64,000 bases of DNA. Origin: Polaromonas sp. (GTDB lineage Bacteria; Pseudomonadota; Gammaproteobacteria; Burkholderiales; Burkholderiaceae_C). A model generated the notes under the pieces. That model searched no databases and had not been told where the DNA came from. It saw nothing but the letters and a program-made list of their open reading frames with translations. Shown here in pieces: positions 35,021 through 44,141 of the stretch (positions are counted from its first letter, which is position 1; each line of letters opens with the position of its first letter). A program made the translations under genes and the position numbers. Location: positions 186,001 through 250,000 of the forward strand of contig NZ_JAQSDA010000027.1 of assembly GCF_029945685.1 (NCBI RefSeq). Reading direction: 5' to 3'.

Positions 35021-36735
35021 ACGCCCTCCTTCTTCGCGGCGCATGCCGTCACATAACCCAGGGCCTGATCACGCTCACGCGAACTCTGCAAGCGATCCGC
35101 TGGCGCGCCGTAGCCGCCGCCACCCGGCGTCTGCAGCCGCACACGTTCGCCTTTCTTGAGCTTGATGCCGACCATCTTCGAAACCATAGGGGGTGTTTTC
35201 CATTCGTGGTTGTTCTCGTAGCTGAAGACATTGACCGCAGCCTCGCCGCCGCCGGCAATCCCTTTGGGTGCGGACTTGCCGCGTTCGCCGAAGATGAAGA
35301 CCTCGGCGTCCTGCTCCAGCAGTTCGATTTCGTAGTTCGCGCCCAGGCCGCCGCGGAATTGGCCGTCGCCGCCGGAATCGGCGCGCAGCGACCACTCGGT
35401 GAAACGCACCGGGTAAGCCGCCTCCAGAATTTCCAGGGGGGGAATCGTCGCTGTCGAAATCGGCGCATTGCCGTGGCTCAAGCCGTCACCGCCCGAATGG
35501 CCGCCATGCCCGCCGCCGAAGAAGCTGAACATCACCCAGCGCTGGCCCTTGCGGGCAGCGTCCGTGCGGTGTCCTGCGATGGACAGCGCATTGATGGTGC
35601 CGTAGGCCTGGGCCACGGCGCGTGTCGGGTCGGCCTGCGCGGCGGCACTGAAAATCACGTCGATCATGCGCAGGATGGTTTCGGTGTAACCCCCCACCGG
35701 CCGGGGCCGGGCCGCGCTGATGACCAGGCCGTCCGGCAGCACGAAGTCCACCGCGTCGAGCACGCCGGCATTGGCCGGCACGTCGGGAAACAAATGCTTG
35801 AGCGCGACATAACAGGCGGCAATCGCCGTGGCGCGCGAGATATTGACCGGGCCGGCGCACTGCGGCGAGGTGCGTGAGAAATCAAGCGTCAAACGTTCGC
35901 CCTGCACCGTCATGTCCAGCGCAATGGTCAGTGGCTCGTCCTTGACACCGTCGTTGTCCAGGATGTCGCTGAACGAGTAGCGACCGTCGGGCAGCGAGGT
36001 TATGTGCGAGCGCATCAGCCGCACGGCGCGTGCGCGCAGCTCCCCCATGGCCTGCAGCACCAGCGTATCGCCATATTCGTCGAGCAGGCCATGCAGACGG
36101 CGCACGCCCAATTCAAGCGCGGCGAGCTGGCCGTTGAGATCGCCCCAGAGGCTGTCGGGCAGCCGGGTGTTGGCCTGCAGGATCGCCAGCACATCGGCGT
36201 CGAGTGCACCGGCGCGGACGATGCGCACGGGTGGAATCTGCACCGCCTCCTGCCAGCACTCGGTGGCGGCCGGGTTGTAGTTGCCGGGCACGGCGCCGCC
36301 GACGTCGTGCCAGTGCGCGGCCGAGGCCAGGTAACAGAACAGCTTGCCGCCGCGGAAAAAGGGCCGCACCAGCTTGAAGTCATTGGCATGCGTGCCGCCC
36401 TCGTAAGGGTCATTGAACAGCCAGGTGTCACCGTCGGCCATGCCGGCGTGCGGGTCATCCGGTGCGCTGCGCTCGCGCGCCACCCGGGCTGCGGCGCGCA
36501 CAGCAAAAGCCATGGCGCCAACAAACACCGGCAGGCCGGACTTGCCCTGCACCAGCGTGTCGCCGGAGACGGCGTCGTACAGGCCGTGACAGGCGTCGTG
36601 CGCCTCGGCAATGATGGGGTTGAAGGCGCTGCGGTACAGCGTGGCGTCCATCTCGTCGGCAACCTGTTCGAGACGGCCCCGCAGCACGGCCAGGGTGACG
36701 GGGTCCATCGCCGGCCCCGGGGAAATCTCAGACAT
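35017..36735 (-). CDS. Hydantoinase/oxoprolinase family, subunit B (HyuB-like)
   Basis: 572 residues from ATG 36735 (MSEISPGPAMDPVTLAVLRG). The HyuB core is clear: IAEAHDACHGLYDAVSGDTL, WLFNDPYEGGTHANDFKLVR, and the glycine- and His-rich FFGGGHGGHSGGDGLSHGNA region, ending in TPGGGGYGAP. It forms the complex with the A subunit that hydrolyses a cyclic amide at the cost of ATP. It overlaps hyuA by 4 bp and the LeuD-like gene by 8 bp, so all are translationally coupled. Confidence 0.93.
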   Translation of the reverse strand: MSEISPGPAMDPVTLAVLRGRLEQVADEMDATLYRSAFNPIIAEAHDACHGLYDAVSGDTLVQGKSGLPVFVGAMAFAVRAAARVARERSAPDDPHAGMADGDTWLFNDPYEGGTHANDFKLVRPFFRGGKLFCYLASAAHWHDVGGAVPGNYNPAATECWQEAVQIPPVRIVRAGALDADVLAILQANTRLPDSLWGDLNGQLAALELGVRRLHGLLDEYGDTLVLQAMGELRARAVRLMRSHITSLPDGRYSFSDILDNDGVKDEPLTIALDMTVQGERLTLDFSRTSPQCAGPVNISRATAIAACYVALKHLFPDVPANAGVLDAVDFVLPDGLVISAARPRPVGGYTETILRMIDVIFSAAAQADPTRAVAQAYGTINALSIAGHRTDAARKGQRWVMFSFFGGGHGGHSGGDGLSHGNAPISTATIPPLEILEAAYPVRFTEWSLRADSGGDGQFRGGLGANYEIELLEQDAEVFIFGERGKSAPKGIAGGGEAAVNVFSYENNHEWKTPPMVSKMVGIKLKKGERVRLQTPGGGGYGAPADRLQSSRERDQALGYVTACAAKKEGV

Positions 36736-37237
36736 GTTCAGGCTCCTTGCCAAATCGGATTCGTAATTGATTCATCAATCCGCCGCTACGCGCCATGTCG
36801 AGCAGGAAGTCGGGGATGGGCTCGCAGGCCAGGCGCTTTCCTGCGCCCGAAATCACCGCGAGGTCTTGGGTATCGAGCGCGACCTGCTCCGCTTCCTGCA
36901 GCACGTCAGCCTCCGGACAGGTCAGCAGCAACAGGCCGACATTGAAGGCGTTGCGGAAATACAGGCCGCTGAACGAGGGCGCAATCACTGCCGCCACACC
37001 GAGCTTGACCAGCACGGCGGCCGCCTGCTCGCGCGAGGAGCCGATGCCGAAGTTGGGGCCGGCGACGATCACGTCGCCCGGACGAACCTGTGTCGCAAAT
37101 TCAGGGCGCACGGACTCGAGGCAGTAAGTGGCAATCCTGTCGATACCGTGTTTCATGGCATGGCCGGGCGCCAGCACGTCGGTGTCAACGTCAGCGCCCA
37201 GCTTCCAGACACGATGGGTCGTCGCAGCCTGCGTCAT
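36728..37237 (-). CDS. Aconitase-family hydratase, small subunit (LeuD-like)
   Basis: 169 residues of the swivel domain. DVDTDVLAPGHAMKHG, DVIVAGPNFGIGSSREQA and PSFSGLYFRNAFNVGLLLL are the family landmarks; the usual GSSREHAP is GSSREQAA here. In leucine synthesis this fold isomerises isopropylmalate, but the gene sits in a catabolic operon with HyuAB and a lyase. That points to a hydratase such as dimethylmaleate, citraconate or homoaconitate hydratase. The start overlaps the large-subunit stop (ATGA). Confidence 0.9.
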   Translation of the reverse strand: MTQAATTHRVWKLGADVDTDVLAPGHAMKHGIDRIATYCLESVRPEFATQVRPGDVIVAGPNFGIGSSREQAAAVLVKLGVAAVIAPSFSGLYFRNAFNVGLLLLTCPEADVLQEAEQVALDTQDLAVISGAGKRLACEPIPDFLLDMARSGGLMNQLRIRFGKEPEHV

Positions 37238-38514
37238 GCCAGCACCTCGCGCGGATCGGTGATCACGCCGCGCAGGGCCGAGGCGGCCACGGTGTAGGGC
37301 GAGGCCAGGTAGACCTGCGTGCTTGTCGACCCCATGCGTCCCTTGAAGTTGCGCGCCGTGCTGGAGATCACCGTGGTGTTGTCGCCCAGGGTCTCGCCAT
37401 AACCGGCGCAGGCGCCGCAGGCGGTGGGGAACAGCTCGGCGCCGGCATTGAGCAGCACCTGCAACACGCCCTCTTCACGGGCGGCGTTCTGGTCTTTCTG
37501 GCTGGCTGGCGCCACCATCAGGCGCACGCCACTGGCCACACGCTGGCCGCGCAGCACCTCGGCGGCGGCGCGCAGGTCGTCGAGCTTGGCGCCGGTGCAG
37601 GCCCCGATGTAAGCCACGTCCACCGGGATGCCGCTGAATCGGCCCACCACCTCGGCATTGGCCGGGCTGTGCGGCGCGGCCACAAACGGCGAGAGCGCAT
37701 CCGCATCAAATTCGTGGCGCGTCAGGGCGGCGCCTTCGTCGCTGTGCCAACACGCCAGGTCGGCGGGCTCGCTGGCTGGTGCGCCGGCGGCCTGCAACCA
37801 GGCTGCGGTGACCTCGTCGGGCGCAATCAGGCCGACCTGCGCGCCGAGTTCGGCGCTCATGTTGGACAGCGTCATGCGCTCCTGCATGGCCAGCGCATGG
37901 ACGGCGGGGCCGGCGAATTCCACCGCCTGGTACTGGCCGCCGTTCATGCCGAAGCGGCCAATCATATGGAGCATCATGTCCTTGGCGGTCACGCCTTTTT
38001 GCAGGCGGCCGTGCCAATACATCTGCAGGGTCTGCGGCACGCGCAGCCAGATCTCGCCGGTCACCACCACGCCCAGCATCTCGGTGCTGCCGATGCCAAA
38101 CATGTAGGCACCAAACGCGCCGCCAGTGGGCGAATGCGAGTCACCACCAACACAGAACATGCCGGGCCGGATGTGGCCGTGCTGGGCCACTACCACATGG
38201 CAGATACCCTGGCTGTCGTAGACATGCGGCAGGTCCTGCTCACGCGCCCAGTCGCGCGCGATGCGCACAATCCGGCGCGACTCGTCGTCACGCTCGGGCA
38301 CGTAGTGGTCCATCACCAGCACGACGCGCGACTTGTCCCAGATCTGCGCACCCAGCTCTTCCAGCATGGGCTTGAGCCGGCGCGGACCCGACGAATCGTG
38401 AAACATCGCCAGATCCACCCGGCAGGTCACGATCTCGCCGGGCGAGGCCGACGGACGTCCGGCCGCCCGGGCGATCAGTTTTTGCGCGAGGGTCTGTGGA
38501 ACAGGTTCTTTCAT
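37234..38514 (-). CDS. Aconitase-family hydratase, large [4Fe-4S] subunit (LeuC-like)
   Basis: 426 residues, closer to the compact archaeal/HACN or dimethylmaleate-hydratase form than to the 466-residue LeuC. VLVMDHYVPERDDESRR and VCVGGDSHSPTGGAFGAYMF build the active site. The cluster cysteines lie in YIGACTGAKLDDLR and TACGACAGYGE. The usual GSCTN(G/S)R is ACTGAK, so substrate contacts probably differ from isopropylmalate isomerase. It hydrates or dehydrates a dicarboxylate with the small subunit. It overlaps the Bug gene and the small subunit by 4 bp each. Confidence 0.9.
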   Translation of the reverse strand: MKEPVPQTLAQKLIARAAGRPSASPGEIVTCRVDLAMFHDSSGPRRLKPMLEELGAQIWDKSRVVLVMDHYVPERDDESRRIVRIARDWAREQDLPHVYDSQGICHVVVAQHGHIRPGMFCVGGDSHSPTGGAFGAYMFGIGSTEMLGVVVTGEIWLRVPQTLQMYWHGRLQKGVTAKDMMLHMIGRFGMNGGQYQAVEFAGPAVHALAMQERMTLSNMSAELGAQVGLIAPDEVTAAWLQAAGAPASEPADLACWHSDEGAALTRHEFDADALSPFVAAPHSPANAEVVGRFSGIPVDVAYIGACTGAKLDDLRAAAEVLRGQRVASGVRLMVAPASQKDQNAAREEGVLQVLLNAGAELFPTACGACAGYGETLGDNTTVISSTARNFKGRMGSTSTQVYLASPYTVAASALRGVITDPREVLA

Positions 38515-39458
38515 TCCGGTTTGGCTCCCGAGAACTTCACCACCCTGGCCCAGCGCTGGATTTCGCCCTGCACGAACTTCGAGAATTCTTCCGGTGAATT
38601 ACCAACCGGCACAGCCCCTTCGGCATCGAGCCGGCGACGCACCTCGGGTGCGGCAATCGCCTGCCGCGCGGCATCGCTGATGCGTTTGGCGAGCTCGGGG
38701 GCCATGCGCGCGGGGCCGAACAGGCCGAACCAGGCACTCGACTCGTAACCGGGCAGCACTTCGGCTATCGCGGGCACATCCGGAAAGGCCGCCAGGCGCT
38801 TGCTGCTGGTCACCCCCAGCGCCTTGAGTTTGCCGGCCTTGACCTGCGCCTGGGCGTTGCCGATCGCGGCAAACATCAGCTCGACCTGCCCGGCGATCAC
38901 GTCCTGGATCGCCGGCGCCGTGCCGCGGTAGGGAATGTTCACGATGAAGGCGCCCGATTGCATCTTGAACAGATCCCCCGCCAGATGCAGCGACGATCCC
39001 ACCGCACCGATGGCGAAGTTGAGCTGTCCCGGCCTGGCTTTGGCCAGTGATATCAGCTCGCGCACATCTTTGGCTGGCACCGAAGGGTGGGCCACCAGGA
39101 CCGAGGGTGAGGTCGCCACGCAGGTCAGCGGCGTGAAGTCGCGGATCGGGTCAAACGGCAGCGAGGGATACAGCGAGGCGTTGATGGCGTGGCTGGTGAA
39201 ACTCATCAACAGCGTGTTGCCGTCGGGCGCAGCCTTGGCCACGGCCTCGGCTGCGATGTTGCCGCCGGCGCCGGGCCGGTTTTCGACGATCACCACCTTG
39301 CCCAACAAACGCCCCAGTTCGGTGGCCAGCGTACGGGCCAGCGTATCGGTGGAGCCACCGGCCGGCGCGCCGACCAGGATGCGTGTGGGCAGGGCTTGCG
39401 CAGACACGCTGGCCGCCAGCAGAGCCGCAGAGGACAACAAAATGTCACGACGTTTCAT
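38511..39458 (-). CDS. Bug-family (TctC-like) periplasmic substrate-binding protein
   Basis: 315 residues from ATG 39458, which has GGAG seven bases upstream. The signal MKRRDILLSSAALLAASVSA precedes the mature start. ILVGAPAGGSTDTLARTLA, VVIVENRPGAGGNIAAEAVA and SPSVLVAHPSVPAKDVREL are the Bug/TctC landmarks. Bug proteins bind carboxylates for tripartite tricarboxylate transporters. No TctA/TctB genes are near, so this is an orphan receptor that may share a transporter elsewhere or act as a sensor of the pathway substrate. Confidence 0.92.
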   Translation of the reverse strand: MKRRDILLSSAALLAASVSAQALPTRILVGAPAGGSTDTLARTLATELGRLLGKVVIVENRPGAGGNIAAEAVAKAAPDGNTLLMSFTSHAINASLYPSLPFDPIRDFTPLTCVATSPSVLVAHPSVPAKDVRELISLAKARPGQLNFAIGAVGSSLHLAGDLFKMQSGAFIVNIPYRGTAPAIQDVIAGQVELMFAAIGNAQAQVKAGKLKALGVTSSKRLAAFPDVPAIAEVLPGYESSAWFGLFGPARMAPELAKRISDAARQAIAAPEVRRRLDAEGAVPVGNSPEEFSKFVQGEIQRWARVVKFSGAKPE

Positions 39459-39477
39459 GATCAAACTCCATCAGGGA

Positions 39478-40188
39478 TCAAAGGCCCAGGTAGGCGCGGC
39501 GCAACTCGTCGCTGCCCAGCAGCTCCGCCGGTTGGCCCGAAAAACGGATGCTGCCGTTTTCCATGACATAGGCCCGGTCGGCAATTTCCAGCGACTGGCC
39601 GACGTTCTGCTCGACCAGCAGCACCGCCAGGCCGTCGTCGTGCAGTTTGCGAATCAGGCCGAACATCTCGTCGACCAGCAATGGCGACAGGCCCAGCGAG
39701 GGTTCGTCGAGGATCAGCAGGCGCGGCTCGGCCATCAGGCCGCGGCCGATCGCCAGCATCTGCTGCTCGCCGCCGCTCATGGTGCCGGCCAGCTGCGGCA
39801 GGCGCTCCCTGAGGCGGGGGAAAATGCCAAAGACCTTCTCGAGGTTGGCGGCGCGGCGCTCACGCGCCCGCGTGAAGGAGCCGAGCTCGAGGTTTTCCAG
39901 CACCGTGAGGTTGGGAAACACCTTGCGCCCTTCCGGCACCTGGATCAGGCCGGCTTTCACCACATCGCGGTAATGTGCGCGGCTCAGGTCCTTGCCGTCG
40001 AACAACACGCTGCCGGCCCAGGCAGGATAGATGCCGCAGATCACGTTGTTCAGCGTGGACTTGCCGGCGCCGTTGCTGCCCAGCAGCGCCACGGTTTCGC
40101 CGGCCTGCACCACGAGGTCGACGCCGCGCAGCACTTCGACCTGGCCGTAACCTCCGCGCAGGCCGCGGATTTCCAATAACGGGCTCAT
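39478..40188 (-). CDS. Branched-chain-amino-acid-type ABC transporter ATPase (LivF-like)
   Basis: 236 residues. Walker A is LGSNGAGKST, the signature is MSGGEQQMLAIGRGL, and Walker B is LLILDEPSLGLSPL. LivF-type features include GLIQVPEGRKVFPNLTVLEN. It energises uptake with LivG, LivH, LivM and the binding protein encoded upstream. The substrate is inferred to be that of the operon rather than leucine. Its start overlaps livG (4 bp). Confidence 0.94.
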   Translation of the reverse strand: MSPLLEIRGLRGGYGQVEVLRGVDLVVQAGETVALLGSNGAGKSTLNNVICGIYPAWAGSVLFDGKDLSRAHYRDVVKAGLIQVPEGRKVFPNLTVLENLELGSFTRARERRAANLEKVFGIFPRLRERLPQLAGTMSGGEQQMLAIGRGLMAEPRLLILDEPSLGLSPLLVDEMFGLIRKLHDDGLAVLLVEQNVGQSLEIADRAYVMENGSIRFSGQPAELLGSDELRRAYLGL

Positions 40189-40958
40189 GCGGGGACCCCT
40201 CCCGTTGCGGCCAGGGCCGCCGCACGCAGGCGCGCGGCCGTGCCGTGGCCCAGGTAGGCTTCGACCACCTTCTCGTCGGCGGTAACCACGGCCGGCGTAC
40301 CTTGCGCAATCAGCTGGCCCTGCGCCAGCACCCAGACATGCTCGGCCAGGTTCATCACGGCCTGCATCACATGTTCGATCATGAGCACGGTCACGCCGCT
40401 TTGCGCAATGCCGCGCACCACGGGAATCATTTCAGCAATTTCCTGCGGGTTTAGGCCGGCCAGCACCTCGTCGAGCAGCAGCAGGCGCGGCCGCGTGGCC
40501 AGCGCCCGCGCGAGCTCGAGCCGCTTGCGGCCGGCCACTGTCAGGTCGGACGCCGGTTTGTCGAGCAGCGCCGCCAGGCCGACGCGGGCTGCGACCTCCT
40601 CGGCCTGGCTCAGCGCGCTGTGCCTGTCCTTCAGATGCAGGTGCGCACCGACCGCGATGTTCTCGCGCACGGTCTGGGTGGCAAACGGCTGCACGATCTG
40701 GAAGGTGCGCGTCATGCCCTCGCGCGCATTGAGGTGCGGCGCGCGGCCGGTGATGTCCTGGCCGTCGAACACCACGCTGCCGCTGTCGGGCTTCAGGAAG
40801 CCGGACATCAGCGCAAACAGCGTGGTCTTGCCCGCACCATTGGGGCCGATCAGGGCAGCCAGGCTGCCGCGGGGCACGTCCAGGCTCACGTTCTGCACGG
40901 CCTGAAGGCCGCCAAAGGATCGGGACAGGCCCTGGATGGAGAGCAGGGTGTCAGCCAC
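40185..40958 (-). CDS. Branched-chain-amino-acid-type ABC transporter ATPase (LivG-like)
   Basis: 257 residues from the GTG at 40958, chosen because AAGGAGG lies five bases upstream; an in-frame GTG at 40982 has no such site. Walker A is IGPNGAGKTTLF. The expected LSxGQ signature is replaced by LTVAGRKRLELARAL, and Walker B is LLLLDEVLAGLNP, a variant seen in a subclass of LivG proteins. The start overlaps the LivM stop by 8 bp. Confidence 0.93.
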   Translation of the reverse strand: MADTLLSIQGLSRSFGGLQAVQNVSLDVPRGSLAALIGPNGAGKTTLFALMSGFLKPDSGSVVFDGQDITGRAPHLNAREGMTRTFQIVQPFATQTVRENIAVGAHLHLKDRHSALSQAEEVAARVGLAALLDKPASDLTVAGRKRLELARALATRPRLLLLDEVLAGLNPQEIAEMIPVVRGIAQSGVTVLMIEHVMQAVMNLAEHVWVLAQGQLIAQGTPAVVTADEKVVEAYLGHGTAARLRAAALAATGGVPA

Positions 40959-41943
40959 CGCGTCCTCCTTTCTTGTGTCCACGCCCGCGCCACAGCGACC
41001 GGGCGGTCGCGCCGAGCCCGCCTATGCCGCGCGGCATGAACATCACGATGGCCACCAGCACCACGCCATAAATCACCATGTTGATGCCGGGCAGCTCGCC
41101 GAACAGGTTGCGCGTGATGTCGGCCAGCACATGCAGCACCAGCGCGCCCAGCACTGGCCCCCAGAGTGTTCCCAGGCCGCCGACGATGGCGGCGACCAGC
41201 GCCTCGACCGAGGTCTGCGCGCCGTAGGCAATGCCGGGATCGATGTACTGGAACACCTGCAGGTAGAAGGCGCCACCCGCCCCCATGAAGCCACCCGACA
41301 GCGCAATCGCACCGAGCTTGATGCCGAAGGGACTGACGCCAATGGCGCGCGCCGCGTCCTCGTTGTCGCGCACCGCCTGCAGGTAGGCACCAAAACGCGA
41401 GTTCTTGAGCCACCAGCTCACCAGCAGCGCGGCCGCTACAAAACCGAGCACGAGGTAGATATAACCCTTGCGCGAGCCGAACTGCATGTTGGCGAAGGAC
41501 TCCTGCAGCGGCAGCATGAGGCCCACGCCGGCGCCGGTGAAAGGCACGGACAGGGCCAGGATGCGGAACACCTCGGCAAAGGCCAGCGTGACCAGCGCGA
41601 AATAAGAACCCTTGAGGCCGTAGCGAAACGACAACGCGCCGACAAAAACGCCGACCCCTGCGCTGCCGGCCACCGCCAGGCCCAGGGCCATCCAGGCGTT
41701 GAGCCCGCCCTGCAACTGCGCGATGGCCTGGATGTAGGCGCCGGTGCCGAAGAACAGCGCGTGGCCGAACGAGAACTGCCCGCCAAAACCGCCCAGGATG
41801 TTCCAGGCCTGGGCCAGCAGGGCCGCGTACAGCGCCATCATCACGAAGTTCAGGATCACGCCGGAATCGGTTAGCAGCGGAATGCCGGCGACCAGCGCGA
41901 CGAACAGCACGATGCCGGTCAGGTCTTTCATGCCGCTGCTCAT
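40951..41943 (-). CDS. Branched-chain-amino-acid-type ABC transporter permease (LivM-like)
   Basis: 330 residues from ATG 41943 with about nine membrane helices. WNILGGFGGQFSFGHALFFG is the family signature near the N-terminus. Also visible are SYFALVTLAFAEVFRILALS and GGLGTLWGPVLGALVLHVLA. The C-terminus is Arg/Gly-rich (RGHKKGGRGG) because the last codons double as the LivG ribosome site. It overlaps livH by ATGA. Confidence 0.94.
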   Translation of the reverse strand: MSSGMKDLTGIVLFVALVAGIPLLTDSGVILNFVMMALYAALLAQAWNILGGFGGQFSFGHALFFGTGAYIQAIAQLQGGLNAWMALGLAVAGSAGVGVFVGALSFRYGLKGSYFALVTLAFAEVFRILALSVPFTGAGVGLMLPLQESFANMQFGSRKGYIYLVLGFVAAALLVSWWLKNSRFGAYLQAVRDNEDAARAIGVSPFGIKLGAIALSGGFMGAGGAFYLQVFQYIDPGIAYGAQTSVEALVAAIVGGLGTLWGPVLGALVLHVLADITRNLFGELPGINMVIYGVVLVAIVMFMPRGIGGLGATARSLWRGRGHKKGGRGG

Positions 41944-42812
41944 GCCTTGGCTCCAAACAGGCCCTGCGGGCGAAACAGCAGCACCGCAATGAAGATGGCA
42001 AAAATGCCGATCTGTCCGAGTGACTCGCCGAGGTAAAGGCCGCCCAGCGACTCGACCACGCCGATGAGCAGGCCGCCGAGCAAGGCGCCACCAAAGCTGC
42101 CCATGCCGCCCAGCACCACGATGGTGAAGGACACGAGCACAAAGCCGCTGCCGACCTGCGGGTTCACGTAATACGCCGGCAGCAGAAAACAGGCGGCAGC
42201 CCCCAGGCAGGCCAGGCCGATGCCGAAACTCATGGCATACACGTGGTCGACATCGATGCCCATGAGTTTGGCGCCGTGTTTCTCCTTGGCGACCGCGCGG
42301 ATGGCGCGGCCCAGGTCGGTCTTGCCCACCACCCACAACAACAGGCCGGACACCGCCAGCGCACCGGCAAAGGCCACCAGCTTGGGCAGCGCGATCATGG
42401 CCGGGCCAATCGCCACGGTGGTCAGCGTATACGCCGTATCGATGGTGCGGGTGTCGGACTTGAAGAACAGCAGGGCCGCGTTCTCCAGGATGATGGACAG
42501 CCCCAGCGTCACGAGCAGGATGTTTTCGTCCTTGCCGTGGCTGGCGCGGTTGATGATCAGGCGCTGCAGCGCATAACCGAGCACAAACATGCCGGGCACC
42601 ACGAGAGGCAGCGCCAGGTAGGGGTCGATGCCCAGATGCTGCTTGAGCATGTAGACGGCATACAGCGCGATCATCAGGGCCGCCCCGTGGGCAAAGTTGA
42701 TGATGTGCAGCACACCGTAGATCAGGGTCAGCCCCAGCGCGATCAGCGCATAGACCGCGCCGGTGGTCACACCGTTGAGCAGGGAGGGGAAAAGGATGCT
42801 GAGGTCAAACAT
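41940..42812 (-). CDS. Branched-chain-amino-acid-type ABC transporter permease (LivH-like)
   Basis: 290 residues from ATG 42812. The N-terminus FPSLLNGVTTGAVYALIALG and LTLIYGVLHIINFAHGAALM are the LivH landmarks. DHVYAMSFGIGLACLGAAAC and GGMGSFGGALLGGLLIGVVE close the fold. A 107-bp gap to the binding-protein gene contains a 12-bp direct repeat (GTGGCACAGCCG at 42828 and 42845) but no gene. Confidence 0.94.
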   Translation of the reverse strand: MFDLSILFPSLLNGVTTGAVYALIALGLTLIYGVLHIINFAHGAALMIALYAVYMLKQHLGIDPYLALPLVVPGMFVLGYALQRLIINRASHGKDENILLVTLGLSIILENAALLFFKSDTRTIDTAYTLTTVAIGPAMIALPKLVAFAGALAVSGLLLWVVGKTDLGRAIRAVAKEKHGAKLMGIDVDHVYAMSFGIGLACLGAAACFLLPAYYVNPQVGSGFVLVSFTIVVLGGMGSFGGALLGGLLIGVVESLGGLYLGESLGQIGIFAIFIAVLLFRPQGLFGAKA

Positions 42813-42919
42813 GGGGCAAACAGGAAGGTGGCACAGCCGGGAAAGTGGCACAGCCGCTGGCACCGACCCCGGCCAGCGCATGAAGGCGCCGGCGCGGGCT
42901 CGATGCGAACGCTGCTTTT

Positions 42920-44122
42920 TCAGGCCCGCAGCGGGAACAGGGGGTCGGCTTCGCGGTAGTCGCGCGGGATGATGACCTTGATGTCATTTTTGAGCACCTG
43001 CGTCATCAGCGGCTGCGCGCCCATGTTCTGCCCGTTGACGAACTGGGTCGCGCCGTACGGCATGATGTGGTCGGAGAAAGTGCTGTTCTGCAGCGCGTTG
43101 ATGATGGCCGCGCGGTCGGCTGATTTGGCCTTGTCGATGGCATCGGCCAGCAGGCGCATGGAGGTGTAGGTCATGAACACCTCGTAGCTGAAGAACAGGC
43201 CCTGGGCCTCGACCCGCTTCTTGAGTTCGGCCGAGCGCTTGTCCTTGGGGTTGAACCAGTGGTTGCAGTCGATGATGCCGTTGGCCGCGTCCGGAAACTC
43301 CTTGACGAACTTGTAGCTCGATGCCGCACCACCCAGCACCGAATAAATCGCCTTGGGTGTCACTTTCTGCTGCTGCATGGTGCGCACCAGCAGGGCATAT
43401 TCGTTGTAGTAGTTGGCCGGGATGACGATGTCGGGGTTGACCGCCTTCATGCGCAGCACGATGTTGTTGAAGTCGCGCGTCGGGTTCGCGTGTTTGATCA
43501 CTTCCTTGACCTCGTAGCCGTAGCCGGGCAGCTCACGCGCCAGCAGGTTGGCCGTGCCGGTGCCGAACAGCGACTCCTCGTGAACAATCATCACCGTCTT
43601 GGCCGGCTTGCCGGCGGCGCTGTTGAGCACATGCAGGTTGGCGACCGCGGTTTCGGCGCACTTGCGGTAGCCGGGGCCGAAGCGGAAGGTGTTCTTCAGG
43701 CCGCGCTCGACGATCTGGTCGGCCACGCCGACATCAACCACGTGCGGCAGGTTGTACTTGGCGGCCGCCTGGGTGGTGGCCAGGCAGATCGCCGAGGCAA
43801 AAGCGCCGACCACTGCGGATACCCCGGCCTCGTTCATCTTCTCGACCTCCGCCACACCGGCCTGCGGCTGGGACTGCGCGTCACCGAGCAGCGCCTCGAG
43901 TTTGGCGCCACCCATGGACTTGATACCGCCCGCCTTGTTGATGTCCTCGATGGCCATGAGGGCGCCCAGGCGGCACTGCTGACCCGAATAGGCCAGCGCC
44001 CCGGTGACCGGGTGCAGCACACCCACCTTGATGGACTTGGGCTGCGCGCCCCCCACCAGGGGAAATGCCAGCGCCGAAGCGGCCGCGGCAGATTGGGACA
44101 TGAAATGGCGACGGGTACTCAT
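42920..44122 (-). CDS. Periplasmic substrate-binding protein of the LivK type
   Basis: 400 residues from ATG 44122. The leader MSTRRHFMSQSAAAASALAF may be Tat- or Sec-type (twin Arg) and ends near GGAQP. The periplasmic-binding-protein fold begins IKVGVLHPVTGALAYSGQQC and contains KTVMIVHEESLFGTGTANLL and DIVIPANYYNEYALLVRTMQ. It should bring the pathway substrate to the LivHMGF transporter. It follows the gntR gene by 19 bp. Confidence 0.93.
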   Translation of the reverse strand: MSTRRHFMSQSAAAASALAFPLVGGAQPKSIKVGVLHPVTGALAYSGQQCRLGALMAIEDINKAGGIKSMGGAKLEALLGDAQSQPQAGVAEVEKMNEAGVSAVVGAFASAICLATTQAAAKYNLPHVVDVGVADQIVERGLKNTFRFGPGYRKCAETAVANLHVLNSAAGKPAKTVMIVHEESLFGTGTANLLARELPGYGYEVKEVIKHANPTRDFNNIVLRMKAVNPDIVIPANYYNEYALLVRTMQQQKVTPKAIYSVLGGAASSYKFVKEFPDAANGIIDCNHWFNPKDKRSAELKKRVEAQGLFFSYEVFMTYTSMRLLADAIDKAKSADRAAIINALQNSTFSDHIMPYGATQFVNGQNMGAQPLMTQVLKNDIKVIIPRDYREADPLFPLRA

Positions 44123-44141
44123 GGCATTCTCCTGAAGTGGA

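Noticed and set aside
32969..36735. Acetone carboxylase subunits
   Set aside because: The third acetone carboxylase subunit is missing and the neighbours suit a hydantoinase/oxoprolinase pathway better.
36728..38514. Leucine biosynthesis leuCD
   Set aside because: The operon context (HyuAB, lyase, uptake genes, GntR) and altered motifs (ACTGAK, REQAA, short large subunit) favour a catabolic hydratase. leuB is absent.
42828..42856. A regulatory site between the binding-protein and LivH genes (GTGGCACAGCCG twice)
   Set aside because: A 12-bp direct repeat alone, with no promoter-like elements beside it, in the middle of an operon. Too weak to call.
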